IMG/VR virus record: IMGVR_UViG_3300031669_000291
Coordinates: 1-20,675 of that record
Reading direction: 5' to 3' (one strand)
Origin: a virus
DNA length: 20,675 nucleotides
The position numbers and the translations under genes are program-made. The notes below the pieces were generated by a model that had not been told where the DNA came from, did not search any database, and worked only from the letters and a program-made list of their open reading frames with translations. Positions 14,470 through 20,675 of this stretch are shown here, in pieces (the first letter of the stretch is position 1; every line of letters begins with the position of its first letter).

Positions 14470-14679
14470 ATGTCTAGAAAGAACCAATCCCATCGAAAAA
14501 ATGAAAGACGAGCCCTAGTCCTATCTAAAAATGAAAAGTTATTAGAGCAAGCCAAAAAGGGTCAGCTCCCATCCCACCTTAAGGATCAAATAGGTATGAC
14601 AGATAGAGTGAAGAGTTGGATTGATTCTATTGAGAAAGAGAATGAGTTATTGAAGAAACGGATTGGTGATGGTGGATAA
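14470..14679 (+). CDS. Hypothetical 69-aa basic protein
   Basis: The ATG is preceded by an AGAAG site. The N-terminus is very basic (MSRKNQSHRKNERRALVL), followed by a helix ending SIEKENELLKKRIGDGG, which could form a short coiled coil. A nucleic-acid-binding role is possible from charge alone. Confidence 0.5.
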   Translation: MSRKNQSHRKNERRALVLSKNEKLLEQAKKGQLPSHLKDQIGMTDRVKSWIDSIEKENELLKKRIGDGG

Positions 14680-14680
14680 T

Positions 14681-14743
14681 GTGATCATCTGGGTAGGTTC
14701 GCTCATTGTCTTAATTTCAATCTTTTATTTCAATCAATTTTGA
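14681..14743 (+). CDS. Possible 20-aa hydrophobic membrane peptide
   Basis: This short ORF starts at a GTG one base after the previous stop, with GGTGG upstream, and encodes MIIWVGSLIVLISIFYFNQF, essentially one transmembrane helix. An in-frame GTG at 14672 would add three residues. Its stop lies inside the promoter-like element at 14736-14772. The uniform hydrophobicity favours a real gene, but its length makes chance possible. Confidence 0.3.
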   Translation: MIIWVGSLIVLISIFYFNQF

Positions 14744-14772
14744 CCTTAAATTAAAGTTTTGTCGTATATATA
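14736..14772 (+). promoter_or_regulatory. Promoter-like 37-bp element, copy 2
   Basis: The element matches 31 of 37 positions with 2666-2702. TTGACC (14740-14745) and TATATA (14765-14770) are 19 bases apart. The ATG of the lipoprotein gene is eight bases after the second box, too close for a normal leader. AGGGG (14772-14776) touches the ATG with a single base between, a poor Shine-Dalgarno spacing. The promoter role is inferred. Confidence 0.55.
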
Positions 14773-14777
14773 GGGGT

Positions 14778-15095
14778 ATGAAGTATTTAATAGCCCTGTT
14801 ATTATCTGCGTGCGCAGCTCAGAAACCGTTACTATCCCCTGTCTCAGCCCATCTTAATTGTTACGGCAAGGATATCAAAACTCCATGGCTTTCATTAGTA
14901 GCAAAGCCAGACAGCATTGTTCAAAACAGCAATTTCATCGAAGTTAAAGACGGGTTCGGTAGAACGGTGATGAAGGCAAGCGGTAATTGCGTACTGAGGT
15001 ATTGGCACGAGGATGAATTAGCGATTCTAAAAAGCCAAATGGAAAGGGTAGAAAGTGAAAAGAATACCAAAGAGGAAAAGAAGAAGAGGAAATGA
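14778..15095 (+). CDS. Small lipoprotein, possible outer-membrane lysis or envelope protein
   Basis: The 105-residue product begins MKYLIALLLSAC: one Lys, a short hydrophobic stretch and a lipobox Leu-Ser-Ala-Cys with Cys12 as the lipidated residue. The signal is short but typical of small phage lipoproteins such as o-spanins. The mature part has two further Cys (in LNCYGKD and GNCVLRY) that could form a disulfide, and it ends in a charged helix (MERVESEKNTKEEKKKRK). A spanin role is only one option, and no endolysin or i-spanin is seen in the window. Its own promoter-like element lies directly upstream. Confidence 0.65.
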   Translation: MKYLIALLLSACAAQKPLLSPVSAHLNCYGKDIKTPWLSLVAKPDSIVQNSNFIEVKDGFGRTVMKASGNCVLRYWHEDELAILKSQMERVESEKNTKEEKKKRK

Positions 15096-15310
15096 GATTC
15101 GCTCTAATAGTCCCAAATGATCAGTCAGATTATGCAATAGCTAGAGAGATGGAACGCATACTGAGTAATCCAGTTATCATGAAGGATATGAGATTGATAG
15201 CCTCAGAAGAACTGAGGTATTGGATGAGCAATGCGTTAAGAAAAGAAGAGCAGAAGGATAAGGCGTCCCATAAAAAAAACGCGGGGAAAAGAAATGCTGA
15301 AACCAGATGA
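15092..15310 (+). CDS. Hypothetical 72-aa protein
   Basis: The ATG overlaps the lipoprotein stop by four bases (ATGA). The product is helical (SDYAIAREMERILSNP, EELRYWMSNALRKEE) with a highly basic C-terminus (KASHKKNAGKRNAETR). No family is recognised. Confidence 0.55.
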   Translation: MRFALIVPNDQSDYAIAREMERILSNPVIMKDMRLIASEELRYWMSNALRKEEQKDKASHKKNAGKRNAETR

Positions 15311-15470
15311 AATATCAGAGCCGACAACAACAACAATAAAGAAGCCAAAATCAATAAACACGAGCAGAGGATACCCAGAACAAGAACGCCTAAGAAGGAA
15401 GCAGTTTATTAAGAATAAGAAGAAGAGAAAGATGGCTAGAAAATCAAGAAAAGCTAATTATAAGAGATGA
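15294..15470 (+). CDS. Hypothetical 58-aa very basic protein
   Basis: The ATG has GGGG about eight bases upstream and overlaps the previous gene. The product starts MLKPDEISEPTTTTIKKPKS and becomes strongly Lys/Arg-rich (RLRRKQFIKNKKKRKMARKS). It is probably nucleic-acid-binding or a small basic virion or regulatory protein. Low sequence complexity lowers confidence. Confidence 0.45.
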   Translation: MLKPDEISEPTTTTIKKPKSINTSRGYPEQERLRRKQFIKNKKKRKMARKSRKANYKR

Positions 15471-15500
15471 TACGCCATGTAAAAAAAATCAGATAAGCTA

Positions 15501-15530
15501 TTGAAAAAAGACCCGAAATGACAGTATAAC
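15501..15530 (+). promoter_or_regulatory. Sigma70-like promoter before the packaging/virion genes
   Basis: TTGAAA (15501-15506) and TATAAC (15525-15530) are separated by 18 bases, near the sigma70 consensus in both boxes. It lies in a 99-bp gene-free stretch directly upstream of the gene at 15570. A perfect 12-bp palindrome, AATACATGTATT, lies at 15546-15557, just after the expected transcription start, and may be an operator. Confidence 0.5.
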
Positions 15531-15545
15531 CAAATTAAAGAAAAG

Positions 15546-15557
15546 AATACATGTATT
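15546..15557. repeat. Perfect 12-bp palindrome (possible operator)
   Basis: AATACATGTATT equals its own reverse complement and lies between the promoter-like sequence at 15501-15530 and the ATG at 15570. An operator role is inference. Confidence 0.45.
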
Positions 15558-15569
15558 ACACGAGTTTAA

Positions 15570-16313
15570 ATGCCCTCTAGAAAAAATGACATAGACCATA
15601 TCTCTGAATCAAATGAGATTAGAGAATCAATAATAGAAGGGAAATTACAAGGCAAAAAAGTAGATTTGTCATTCGAAGCAAGAGAAAACGAACGAACAAA
15701 AATGCTTCAGTATGAATGGGCATTGTTCTATCCAGATAATTCACCAAAACACTTTCTAATGGCTGTAAAAAATTTCACTGAAACACAATACGTACAGATA
15801 ATGAAAAAAAGCCCAATGGCGAAGTGGAATGAACAGAAGGATAGAATAAGAGAACGCCTAGCCCTACAAGTTGCAGAAAAACACGTAGAAAAAATAGCCC
15901 AGATGAACGATGAGCATATAAAGGCGGGAAGACTGGGCCTAGCAAAAGGAATAAAACTTCTTGCAGAAGGTGTAAGAGGGTTCAATAAGAAGAACCCGTC
16001 TAAAATTCTGAAAAGAGATTTAAAGCCACAAGAATTCCAACACGTCATGAGTGGGTTGAAACTCTGTCAACAAATATACAGAACAGCAATGGGTTTACCC
16101 AGTGATGGGGACGGAATGAGACAGCTACTTGTAGAATTAGCTGAAAAACAGGGCGTTCAAAACAATGTCCAGATTAACGTAAACGCGGAGGATGAAAAAT
16201 CTGGCCTGGGTCATTTGAAGGCTTTATTAGAAAGTCTTAGTCATGAAGAAATAAAACTATTCGTAGAACGTAAGCGTGCCCTAATGCGAGAAAAGGTAGA
16301 CAGGGGTGAATGA
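15570..16313 (+). CDS. Possible terminase small subunit
   Basis: The 247-residue product is almost all helical. About residues 30-80 (ERTKMLQYEWALFYPDN...) could be a DNA-binding head. WNEQKDRIRERLALQVAEKHVE begins a long central helix pair, then GLKLCQQIYRTAMGLPSDGDG. This layout, and the R-x-A-x-G-L ending, recalls small terminase subunits that recognise DNA for packaging. However, no large terminase follows in the window, so the assignment is tentative; another DNA-binding or scaffold-like role is possible. The ATG lacks a good Shine-Dalgarno site. The next gene overlaps by four bases. Confidence 0.45.
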   Translation: MPSRKNDIDHISESNEIRESIIEGKLQGKKVDLSFEARENERTKMLQYEWALFYPDNSPKHFLMAVKNFTETQYVQIMKKSPMAKWNEQKDRIRERLALQVAEKHVEKIAQMNDEHIKAGRLGLAKGIKLLAEGVRGFNKKNPSKILKRDLKPQEFQHVMSGLKLCQQIYRTAMGLPSDGDGMRQLLVELAEKQGVQNNVQINVNAEDEKSGLGHLKALLESLSHEEIKLFVERKRALMREKVDRGE

Positions 16314-16531
16314 TGTTAAGAGACTGTAGCGAATGCAAAACAAATGAATTTGTTGAATTTGAACGAAGCGCCAATACTATAAGGGTGATTTGCAAGTGCA
16401 ATATGGCCACTAAGTGGTTCCACAGTATTTCTGAAAACAGAATGTTTGCCATCTTCGCATGGAACGACGGCAAGGTCTTTTTAGACAGAGGGTTCAAGCG
16501 ACCAGAGGTGTTGCATCAATTGTACGAATAG
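16310..16531 (+). CDS. Hypothetical 73-aa Cys-containing protein
   Basis: The start is the ATG at 16310 or the adjacent ATG at 16313; AGGGG lies upstream. CSEC near the N-terminus and CKC about 20 residues later suggest a small zinc site. The C-terminal half has an aromatic-rich stretch (WFHSISENRMFAIFAW). No family is recognised. Confidence 0.55.
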   Translation: MMLRDCSECKTNEFVEFERSANTIRVICKCNMATKWFHSISENRMFAIFAWNDGKVFLDRGFKRPEVLHQLYE

Positions 16532-16540
16532 CAGGGCCTG

Positions 16541-16747
16541 ATGAAGATGAGTGAAGAGCACAAAGTAAGGATAGAAGAAGAGGTCGAATCGGTGGTTTCT
16601 TTTTACGCCAGAAGAGGATGTACTCAGCCTTTGACGCAGTCTGATATGTTTATGTTTGAAATGTTTGCCCGTATGAGCCTTGAGATGGAAGACTTAGCGA
16701 ACAGCATTGAGCAGTTAAAATCAAAAAACGAACCCACAGCTCATTAA
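16541..16747 (+). CDS. Hypothetical 68-aa helical protein
   Basis: The ATG at 16541, or 16547 in frame, is preceded by AGGG. The product starts with an acidic helix (EEHKVRIEEEVESVVSFYARRG) and ends with another helix (MEDLANSIEQLKSK). It resembles a small coiled-coil accessory protein, but no family is recognised. Confidence 0.5.
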   Translation: MKMSEEHKVRIEEEVESVVSFYARRGCTQPLTQSDMFMFEMFARMSLEMEDLANSIEQLKSKNEPTAH

Positions 16748-16785
16748 CGCGCTGGAAAAATTATATATTCCGATACTGGGCATAG

Positions 16786-16911
16786 ATGAGAACAAACGTT
16801 GAAGCAATCCGGTTAATTAAACAGGCTCACAAGCTGGCGAAGAAGGATACCGCAAGGGCAATTCGGGTTCTAGTGCAGGCGATGCGCCATTTGAAGGAAA
16901 TCAACCGATGA
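16786..16911 (+). CDS. Hypothetical 41-aa basic peptide
   Basis: The short ORF overlaps the next start by four bases (ATGA), which supports it as a coupled gene. The product MRTNVEAIRLIKQAHKLAKK... is one or two amphipathic basic helices, continuing DTARAIRVLVQAMRHLKEINR. There is no clear ribosome-binding site, and the function is unknown. Confidence 0.45.
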   Translation: MRTNVEAIRLIKQAHKLAKKDTARAIRVLVQAMRHLKEINR

Positions 16912-17621
16912 CAGAAACCTCTATCTGGATAGCAATCGCCGCTATTTCTGGTTTCGCATTTGGTAGTTTCAGACCGTCTTGGGTCAGAAAGGGATTGAAT
17001 CGGTATATCGACACGCGGGCAAACGAAAAGTTGAAGGAATTGCTACTCGGGAGAGAAATTCAGTTCAAATTGGAACGGATTGAATCGCAAGTAAAAGCGG
17101 CACAAACGCGCGAGAGTGCAGCGAAGGCGAAAAAGGATGCCAGGCCCCTAAACAAACCGAATCAAATCACTCAGCGACCTATTACCGCTATAAAAAGGGC
17201 AGTTGTAAGTAATAACGAGACTTCAAATTCAAAAAGAAATTCAAAACAGCCAAAAAACAAAGTCCCTTACATATCAGGCGTCATAAATAGAGCCGGATTG
17301 ATCATGAAAGACTTGAAGAAGCCAAGGAAAGTGGTGAAGCGAGAACAGGTTGAACAGGTTGAACAGGTGAAACAGAATGTTTCGCCACCGTCACCACCTA
17401 CCCCACCTATCGATAGGGCATTTGAGCATATATTCTACGGAACACAGCTCACAGTGGGGCAGTTCAGAGTTGTCTCGGGTTTATCAAAGGGGATGCACAG
17501 GTTAGAGGTGATTCAAAATCAATTATACGTGGATAATAAACTATACCCAGCCAATGTGGGTGATTTAGAACGTATCAAAGCTTTAGCTAGAGAGGGGCAT
17601 TTAGCAAATGGCACCGCCTGA
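16908..17621 (+). CDS. Hypothetical membrane-anchored protein with low-complexity linker
   Basis: The 237-residue product has one N-terminal membrane helix (about residues 6-21, IWIAIAAISGFAFGSF) followed by basic residues, suggesting an anchor with the rest in the cytoplasm. Residues 50-165 are a basic, low-complexity linker with a short helix (KLERIESQVKAAQTRES), a small EQVEQVEQV repeat (9-bp tandem units at about 17344-17370) and a Pro-rich stretch (SPPSPPTPP). Residues 170-237 form a compact domain (LTVGQFRVVSGLSKGMHRLEVIQ). It overlaps the next gene by 14 bases. The role is unknown. Confidence 0.55.
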   Translation: MTETSIWIAIAAISGFAFGSFRPSWVRKGLNRYIDTRANEKLKELLLGREIQFKLERIESQVKAAQTRESAAKAKKDARPLNKPNQITQRPITAIKRAVVSNNETSNSKRNSKQPKNKVPYISGVINRAGLIMKDLKKPRKVVKREQVEQVEQVKQNVSPPSPPTPPIDRAFEHIFYGTQLTVGQFRVVSGLSKGMHRLEVIQNQLYVDNKLYPANVGDLERIKALAREGHLANGTA

Positions 17622-18195
17622 TCCAAACATTGATCCTGCTGCATCTTGGAAGTTGAGGGAAATTTGCCCAAAGGACTTCTTTGAACAGTTACAAGAGGCG
17701 CAGCATCAGCCAGAAGATTACAATCATCTTATTGCAAGAACTATGAACGAACTATGCAGTTTTCTTAGTTCGACTGTCATCACCCCGCTCATTCAAGACG
17801 GTGGCGTAGCTTATTACAATGATGTTCTTCGAACTAAAAAACTATCGACGCATAGGGCTACGGTCGTAGGTGCATATTATGGATTGAATCAGTCTTCCAG
17901 GTATTTAAAAATTGCAGATGTCACTTCAGCCGGTTCTCAGGGATTTTTCATCCCAAGACCCGCCACTATTACAGGGATGTGGGCGAAATCCAGGTCAACT
18001 TCGAGTTGGACGTTTGAAGCCAGAAAGAACGGTGTGGCGACAGCCATTTCCTCAATTTCTGTCAGTTCAAGTTTCGGTTCTGCCATTGCATTGGACGTAG
18101 ATTTAAGTGCAGGGGATCATTTACAACTTTATCTTTCAGGGACGGGGATTGATCATCCGATAGTGGCTTGTGAGTTAGCTTGGCGACTACCATAA
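17608..18195 (+). CDS. Virion/tail-associated protein with beta-rich C-terminal domain
   Basis: The 195-residue product has a helical N-terminal part (residues 1-60) and a beta-rich C-terminal domain (about 85-195). Its end aligns by eye with the end of the protein at 18210-19751: WT-x-E-x-RKNG, then AGD-x-x-Q-x-Y-x-x-G, then ID-x-P and E-x-A-x-R. Such repeats are typical of phage tail-fibre or head-decoration tips that bind receptors or trimerise. A virion role is inferred from the shared domain and position. Confidence 0.7.
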   Translation: MAPPDPNIDPAASWKLREICPKDFFEQLQEAQHQPEDYNHLIARTMNELCSFLSSTVITPLIQDGGVAYYNDVLRTKKLSTHRATVVGAYYGLNQSSRYLKIADVTSAGSQGFFIPRPATITGMWAKSRSTSSWTFEARKNGVATAISSISVSSSFGSAIALDVDLSAGDHLQLYLSGTGIDHPIVACELAWRLP

Positions 18196-18209
18196 TTGGG
18201 GGCTAGATA

Positions 18210-19751
18210 ATGAGTTTCATAAGAATAACAGAACCGAACGTATCAAGCGTAGACATTGATGATTTAGGAATAACGATAGCCCAAGCGGCCACAGTGGTTC
18301 TTTCAGACCAGTTCAATGTGGCTGATTTATATTTAAGTGCAGATTTAGAGGCTCTAGTTATAGCGGGCACACTTGATATCGAAATCGATTTTGGAACGGG
18401 TTACACGGCAGTTGCAGCGGTTGATTATACGAATCGAGATACTTTAGGAGCCTTCCTTAATATTTTTGAAATCACAAATGAAGATAACAATGAAGATTTG
18501 GTAGACGGAAGTGAAGTGAACGCATCCGGTCCAGGCGCGACACCGCTTCATATTCATGACGCTAGATATTATACAGAGACAGAACTAGGTAATTCGGGTG
18601 CAGGAACCAATGGTGCCCTACTCGTAGGGGCAGACGATACTGCTTGCGTAATAGAGGGAACGGCAGCGTTCACCACGGTTCAAGGTGCAATTGAGGCGCT
18701 TTGTGCATTTATTACATCCGGTGCGATGGATGATTTAGATACGGTTTATTCAAACGATTCAGATGGGCGGATGGATGTCGATGAATCGTCCAAGCCTTTA
18801 GATTTCCGTTCTGACAATGCAAATGACATCGGTATATCCAGAACAAACGGCGGTGACATCCAAGACATGCTCAGGGCCGATGTTTCAGCTAGTGAGTTAT
18901 TAATTGGAGCCCTGGTCTCAGGTGCATTGGCTCAAGTAAATACAAGAGTTTTAGGCGATTTATATGTAGATGGAAATATCACGTTTGTAGGAACGATCAC
19001 TGACACGACAGTGGACAACATGAACGTGGTTAATTCTGAAATTAGAATGCGTGAAGGTGCTGCAACGGGTGGTGATGCAGCACTTCTTGTAGAGCGGGGT
19101 TCCACGGGCCCGGACGCCTGTGTCAATTGGAACGAAACCACAGACAGATGGCAGCAGGGGATAGTTGGAACCAAATCTACAATTCCAGGGATTGAAAACG
19201 ACGAAGACATAGAGGGTGTCTGGTGTTTCGGTGGTGTAGATGATACCGAGCCCGATATTTGTTTAGTTGAAAAGAATGACGCAGCCCCTCCTACAGCGAA
19301 TCTGGGCGGAGCAGGCGAAGTCCCAATGGCTATGATGGAAAATGGACTAATGGCCATTTACGATAAATCCAATTCCAGAAATAAATGGTTATCGGTCCAG
19401 AGAAACTGGATGTATTTTACTGGTAGAGATAACGCTAACAACTCAAACGAGTATGCTCGTTCGGTTGGTACGTTCACTTCAAACCAGACAGGAATTCGAT
19501 TGATTCGAAAGTCCACGTTGGTAGGCATGTCGATTCAAACGAACGGTGTAGAAACTTGGACGGCGGAGGTCCGAAAGAACGGGACTGTGACTGTCCAGGC
19601 TTCACTGGTAGCCACGGCGGTCGCTGGCAATCAGACTGGGACGCTCAATGTGGATTTTGACGCAGGCGATGAAATTCAAGTCTACGTCAATGGCTCCATG
19701 ATTGATCGGCCTGTAATCAAATTAGAATTCGCATATAGATTTGCGGCTTAA
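18210..19751 (+). CDS. Tail-fibre-like structural protein
   Basis: The 513-residue product has a modular fibre layout. Residues 1-60 form an N-terminal domain also seen at the start of the gene at 20223 (DIDDLGITI...LSDQF...GTLD). HIHDARYYTETEL (about 114-126) is a common linker motif in phage fibres. The middle holds VDGNITFVGTITDTTV and LLVERGSTGPDACVNWNE, typical of beta-stranded fibre shafts. The C-terminal domain (about 400-513) is shared with the protein at 17608. Most of the chain is beta-rich with few charged helices. It probably takes part in host attachment; the receptor is unknown. GGGGG lies upstream of the ATG. Confidence 0.8.
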   Translation: MSFIRITEPNVSSVDIDDLGITIAQAATVVLSDQFNVADLYLSADLEALVIAGTLDIEIDFGTGYTAVAAVDYTNRDTLGAFLNIFEITNEDNNEDLVDGSEVNASGPGATPLHIHDARYYTETELGNSGAGTNGALLVGADDTACVIEGTAAFTTVQGAIEALCAFITSGAMDDLDTVYSNDSDGRMDVDESSKPLDFRSDNANDIGISRTNGGDIQDMLRADVSASELLIGALVSGALAQVNTRVLGDLYVDGNITFVGTITDTTVDNMNVVNSEIRMREGAATGGDAALLVERGSTGPDACVNWNETTDRWQQGIVGTKSTIPGIENDEDIEGVWCFGGVDDTEPDICLVEKNDAAPPTANLGGAGEVPMAMMENGLMAIYDKSNSRNKWLSVQRNWMYFTGRDNANNSNEYARSVGTFTSNQTGIRLIRKSTLVGMSIQTNGVETWTAEVRKNGTVTVQASLVATAVAGNQTGTLNVDFDAGDEIQVYVNGSMIDRPVIKLEFAYRFAA

Positions 19752-19774
19752 AAACAATTAAAGGAGAAAATAAA

Positions 19775-20137
19775 ATGAAATCATTATTCACACGCCTCAG
19801 AGAAGCAGTGAACACAGACGAAAACCGAATGAGCATTCTAGCCTCTGCATTGGATCGCGGAGCCAAGAGCATTAGTGACGGGGGCGTTATTGATGGTAGT
19901 TCTCGCGTTTGGCTTGTTGATACATCGGCTGGAGCGGCAACGGTGACTTTACCCAAACTTGAAGATGCTCAGGGCGAAGCCTTTTATGTAAAAAATGGCG
20001 GAGCCAATGGCGTAACTCTAGAGGGTGATGGCGCTGAGACGATTGATGGAGCTGCCAATAAGGCGCTTGCAGCCCAGTATGATGTGATTCATGTTGCTGC
20101 TGGGACAAGCGAGTGGCACGTACTTTCAGCTTCGTAA
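19775..20137 (+). CDS. Small virion/fibre-associated beta protein
   Basis: The 120-residue product has a short helical N-terminus (MKSLFTRLREAVNTDEN) and a beta domain of the kind found at the ends of phage structural proteins: VDTSAGAATVTLP, FYVKNGGANGVTLEGDGAETIDG, then YDVIHVAAGTSEWHVLS. The ATG has a strong AAGGAG site. It lies between two fibre-type genes and before a terminator-like hairpin. It could be a fibre tip, decoration or adhesin-like protein. Confidence 0.65.
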   Translation: MKSLFTRLREAVNTDENRMSILASALDRGAKSISDGGVIDGSSRVWLVDTSAGAATVTLPKLEDAQGEAFYVKNGGANGVTLEGDGAETIDGAANKALAAQYDVIHVAAGTSEWHVLSAS

Positions 20138-20148
20138 TTTAGAGGATA

Positions 20149-20201
20149 TTGGGTGGTGGGTTTGATTTTGAGGGGAAAACGAAAACCTACTCACCGCCCA
20201 A
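20149..20201 (+). terminator. Long hairpin, possible terminator
   Basis: TTGGGTGGTG (20149-20158) pairs with CACCGCCCAA (20192-20201) with one T-G wobble. Inside this, GGTTT pairs with AAACC and TTTT with AAAA around a short loop. GTCTTTTG follows, so the T-run is weak. It lies in the 85-bp gap between the genes at 19775 and 20223. Confidence 0.5.
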
Positions 20202-20222
20202 GTCTTTTGAGGTTTTAAATTT

Positions 20223-20675
20223 GTGGGTCTTTTTGTTGATACAACCGGCACGAATGTTACGATTAGTGAATTAGGAATCACCCTTACCCACCCCACTTCC
20301 AATTATGATCTCTCAGGCCAGTTCACCCCGGAAGAAATCAAAAACGCAGTTTCGCTCACCAATGCTATTACAGGCGGCACCCTTGATTGGAAAAAGACAT
20401 CAGGAGGAGCGGTCCAGCCTGGTGGGCAGTATGATCCCGACTATGTAGAGGTTGAGTCAGAGAATCTTGGGACGGGATTACAGGCTGACAGAGCGGTCAC
20501 GTTTAAAGATTTAACGGCTGGCAAAATAGATATTCAAGAGAATGACGCTACGATTGTAGCGGATGCAGACACCCTCAATTTTGAAGGCGCGCTGGTTAGC
20601 GTGATTGACGAGGGGGGAAAGAAGGCTACCGTCAATGTTGGAGTGAATACGGGGGCTATTCTTGCAGCTCTGTTC
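20223..20675 (+). CDS. Tail-fibre-like protein, cut by the right edge
   Basis: The GTG start at 20223 follows an in-frame stop at 20208 and has GAGG ten bases upstream. The 151 visible codons run open to the window end. The N-terminus (VTISELGITL, then LSGQFTPEEIKNAV and GGTLDW) matches the N-terminal domain of the protein at 18210 in order and spacing. A beta-rich shaft follows (DRAVTFKDLTAGKIDIQEND). This suggests a second fibre or baseplate-linked protein attached by the same domain. The real length is unknown. Confidence 0.7.
   Translation, partial: MGLFVDTTGTNVTISELGITLTHPTSNYDLSGQFTPEEIKNAVSLTNAITGGTLDWKKTSGGAVQPGGQYDPDYVEVESENLGTGLQADRAVTFKDLTAGKIDIQENDATIVADADTLNFEGALVSVIDEGGKKATVNVGVNTGAILAALF

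Noticed and set aside
15570-16313. Firm call as terminase small subunit
   Set aside because: The helical layout fits, but no large terminase follows in the window and no diagnostic motif is present, so it is kept only as a possibility.
17912-18100. Plus-strand 62-residue ORF in another frame
   Set aside because: It overlaps the beta domain shared with the 18210 protein, which supports the 17608 frame instead.

Overview
The window is a piece of a tailed double-stranded DNA bacteriophage genome, or a very phage-like element. Every gene I can support reads on the + strand. Genes are packed tightly, often with start/stop overlaps of a few bases, and many are small and unrecognised. No rRNA, tRNA, CRISPR array or insertion sequence is visible. 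The host cannot be named. The one lipobox protein fits a diderm host but does not prove it, and a perfect chromosomal-type parS sequence suggests a host with a ParABS system. Shine-Dalgarno sites are often G-runs (GGGG/GGGGG), and GTG and TTG starts are frequent.

Positions 1-10665 form a replication/recombination block. It holds a C-family (DnaE-type) DNA polymerase cut by the left edge, a small helical protein in the place where a recombination mediator could sit, an unknown 262-residue protein, a gp32-like zinc single-strand-binding protein with an internally duplicated charged tail, a RecA/UvsX recombinase split in its P-loop by a 164-residue mini-intein, the Mre11/SbcD-type (gp47) and Rad50/SbcC-type (gp46) nuclease pair, and a PD-(D/E)XK nuclease resembling RecU-type Holliday-junction resolvases. 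Together these would carry out recombination-coupled replication and repair as in T4, but with a bacterial-type Pol III alpha polymerase instead of a B-family enzyme.

Positions 10662-15470 hold mostly small proteins: hypotheticals, a protein with a trigger-factor/FKBP-like C-terminal domain, a ParB-N-domain protein with a perfect 16-bp parS palindrome just upstream, two Cys-rich proteins (one in the preceding block at 7791), a 20-residue hydrophobic peptide and a lipoprotein. A 37-bp element occurs twice (before the genes at 2707 and 14778) at almost the same distance from the start codon. It looks like a phage promoter giving leaderless or nearly leaderless mRNAs.

From 15501 on, a sigma70-like promoter leads into a possible terminase small subunit, small genes, a membrane-anchored protein and then virion/tail-fibre-type proteins. 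The tail proteins are modular. Two share a C-terminal beta-rich domain, and two share an N-terminal domain, the second being cut by the right edge. A long hairpin at 20149-20201 separates the last two genes.

The best candidate for something undescribed is the parS/ParB-like locus at 12754-13527.
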